Part shown: in pieces, positions 63,015-64,000 of the stretch | How positions within the stretch are numbered: position 1 is the stretch's first letter | Layout: every line of letters begins with the position of its first letter | From: Eonycteris spelaea | Lineage: Eukaryota; Chordata; Mammalia; Chiroptera; Pteropodidae | Assembly (NCBI GenBank): GCA_003508835.1 | Contig: PUFA01000105.1 | Location: forward strand, 248,001-312,000 | Reading direction: 5' to 3' | Length of the DNA: 64,000 bases | Made by a program: the position numbers and the translations under genes | Notes under the pieces: generated by a model | The model's input: the letters and a program-made list of their open reading frames with translations, nothing else | Database searches by the model: none | What the model was told of the DNA's origin: nothing

Positions 63015-63245
63015 GCAACAGAATATAATGAAAAGTAAATGAACTTTGGGGTTCAACTTCTACCTCTGTTCTTGGTGGTGGTGATTTGGGATAACTTCCT
63101 GAGTCACTCTGAGCCTCTGTTTCCTAGTTTGGGAGTTGGTGGGACTCCTTGGACCCTAGAATTTAGGAAGTATTTAGGGTGATGAAATGATTTAAGGCAA
63201 GTCAAGTACCGAGCACTTAGTGTGAGCTTAATAAACATTCGTTAC
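63015..63245 (+). mobile_element. MIR SINE
   Basis: GGGGTTCAACTTCTACCTCTG, ACTTCCTGAGTCACTCTGAGCCTCTGTTTCCTAG and the tail ACCGAGCACTTAGTGTGAGCTTAATAAACATTCGTTAC form a near full-length forward MIR. The 20-bp inverted repeat begins 16 bp after it. Confidence 0.8.
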
Positions 63246-63260
63246 TTTTCTCTATGCACC

Positions 63261-63314
63261 GACTAGGCCTCTCTCCTCCAAGGTCCCACACACCTGGAGG
63301 AGAGAGGCCTAGTC
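63261..63314. repeat. Perfect 20-bp inverted repeat with 14-bp loop
   Basis: The arm at 63261-63280 (starting GACTAGGCCT) is the exact reverse complement of 63295-63314 (ending AGGCCTAGTC). The loop is AGGTCCCACACACC, whose ends could add a few pairs across a one-base bulge. It lies immediately after a MIR relic and is not part of a terminal inverted repeat of a recognisable element. Confidence 0.9.
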
Positions 63315-63639
63315 AATTGTATAAATAGTATAAATAGTCACGGAACGTGCCTCACCTACCTGCGTTATCGTGTCTGGACAAGGAAGTGGGAGAAGGCAGA
63401 GGTAAAAGGAAACCTGACAAGGGACGGTAAGAAGATAGGGGACCTGGAACTCTCAAACACTCCTCGTAGAAATGTAACTTAACACAACGACTTTGGATGA
63501 ATCGGATCTGCTAAATCTGGCCACGCGCACGCGTCACGAGCCAGAATGTCCAGCTTTGAAAATGCCCAACAGAAATGTGCTCGTTTGTTCACCGCGAGAC
63601 GTGTGCAAGCATGTTGGTGCAGGAGCATTTGAGATTGTT

Positions 63640-64000
63640 TCAGTTTGGGCTCAAACAAACTCTCATAAAAATTAAAAAACAAAAACAGAATGTCCACAGC
63701 AGCACTAATCGTTAACAGCCTCGAAGTGGATACGGCCCAAACGCCCATCCAGAGCAACCAGGCAAATCCCCTGTGATATGTTTCATACCACGGAAACCGA
63801 ACAGGTGGAGTGAACAACCTTCAGCCACCCAACAACCGGCTGCATCTCGCAGACGTCATGTTGAGTGAAGGAAACCGGACAAAAGACCATCTACCATGTG
63901 ATTCCATTGAGATCGAGTTCAAAAACAGGCTACGTTACTCTACGGTGTTAGAAGTCAAGCTCGTAGCTTCCTTAGGGGTGGGTGACAGCAAGAGAGTCCA
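63640..64000 (+). mobile_element. L1 LINE 3'-region fragment, running off the window
   Basis: The sequence is L1 3'-like: CCACAGCAGCACTAATCG, GATACGGCCCAAACGCCCATCC, GTTGAGTGAAGGAAACCGGACAAAAGACCATCTACCATGTGATTCC. The element continues past the right edge. Confidence 0.75.

Noticed and set aside
63261..63314. Rho-independent terminator
   Set aside because: The hairpin lacks a T-run and the genome is eukaryotic, so bacterial terminator logic does not apply.

Overview
This window is mammalian nuclear DNA with one protein-coding gene, on the minus strand: NKX3-1, an NK-class homeobox gene, complete in two exons. Its CDS joins 49910..49613 to 48610..48192 and encodes 238 aa. A CpG island and promoter lie over and upstream of exon 1 (about 49230-50110). 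The 1.0-kb intron has GT/AG ends, and the roughly 2.5-kb 3'UTR ends near 45665 just after an AATAAA signal at 45689..45684. No other open reading frame longer than 60 codons looks like a gene.

The rest is intergenic sequence with interspersed repeats. Left of NKX3-1 (1-45.6 kb) lie old L1 fragments and two internally deleted L1 copies in opposite orientation (5405-8510 minus, 30363-33030 plus). This side also holds a large block of minus-strand L1 (33050-36830), MaLR-type LTRs, two MER5A-like DNA transposons, a nested Tigger-like element, scattered MIR and L2 relics, and many microsatellites. Right of the gene (50.1-64 kb) lie two more L1 pieces, an LTR, a third MER5A, several MIRs, a 5S rRNA-derived SINE with target-site duplications, and the start of another L1. 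In human, NKX3-1 lies between SLC25A37 and NKX2-6. By that order the left side should lead toward SLC25A37 and the right toward NKX2-6, but neither gene is visible here.

Organism: a placental mammal, shown by MIR, L2, MER5, Tigger, MaLR and L1 together. The L1 3' ends resemble those I recall from laurasiatherians. The 5S-derived SINE points to a fruit bat (Pteropodidae), because 5S-headed SINEs are known from megabats; the other mammalian source I know of is the springhare. No carnivore, equid, ruminant or primate lineage SINE was seen. The species call is an inference at about 0.6 confidence.

The most notable local structures are the 5S-headed SINE at 58339-58542, two perfect inverted repeats (26513-26588 and 63261-63314), and a perfect 45-bp tandem duplication (10799-10888). 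I found no operon, CRISPR array or novel multi-gene system. Repeat family names come from recalled consensus sequences, not from a RepeatMasker run, and boundaries are approximate to tens of bases.
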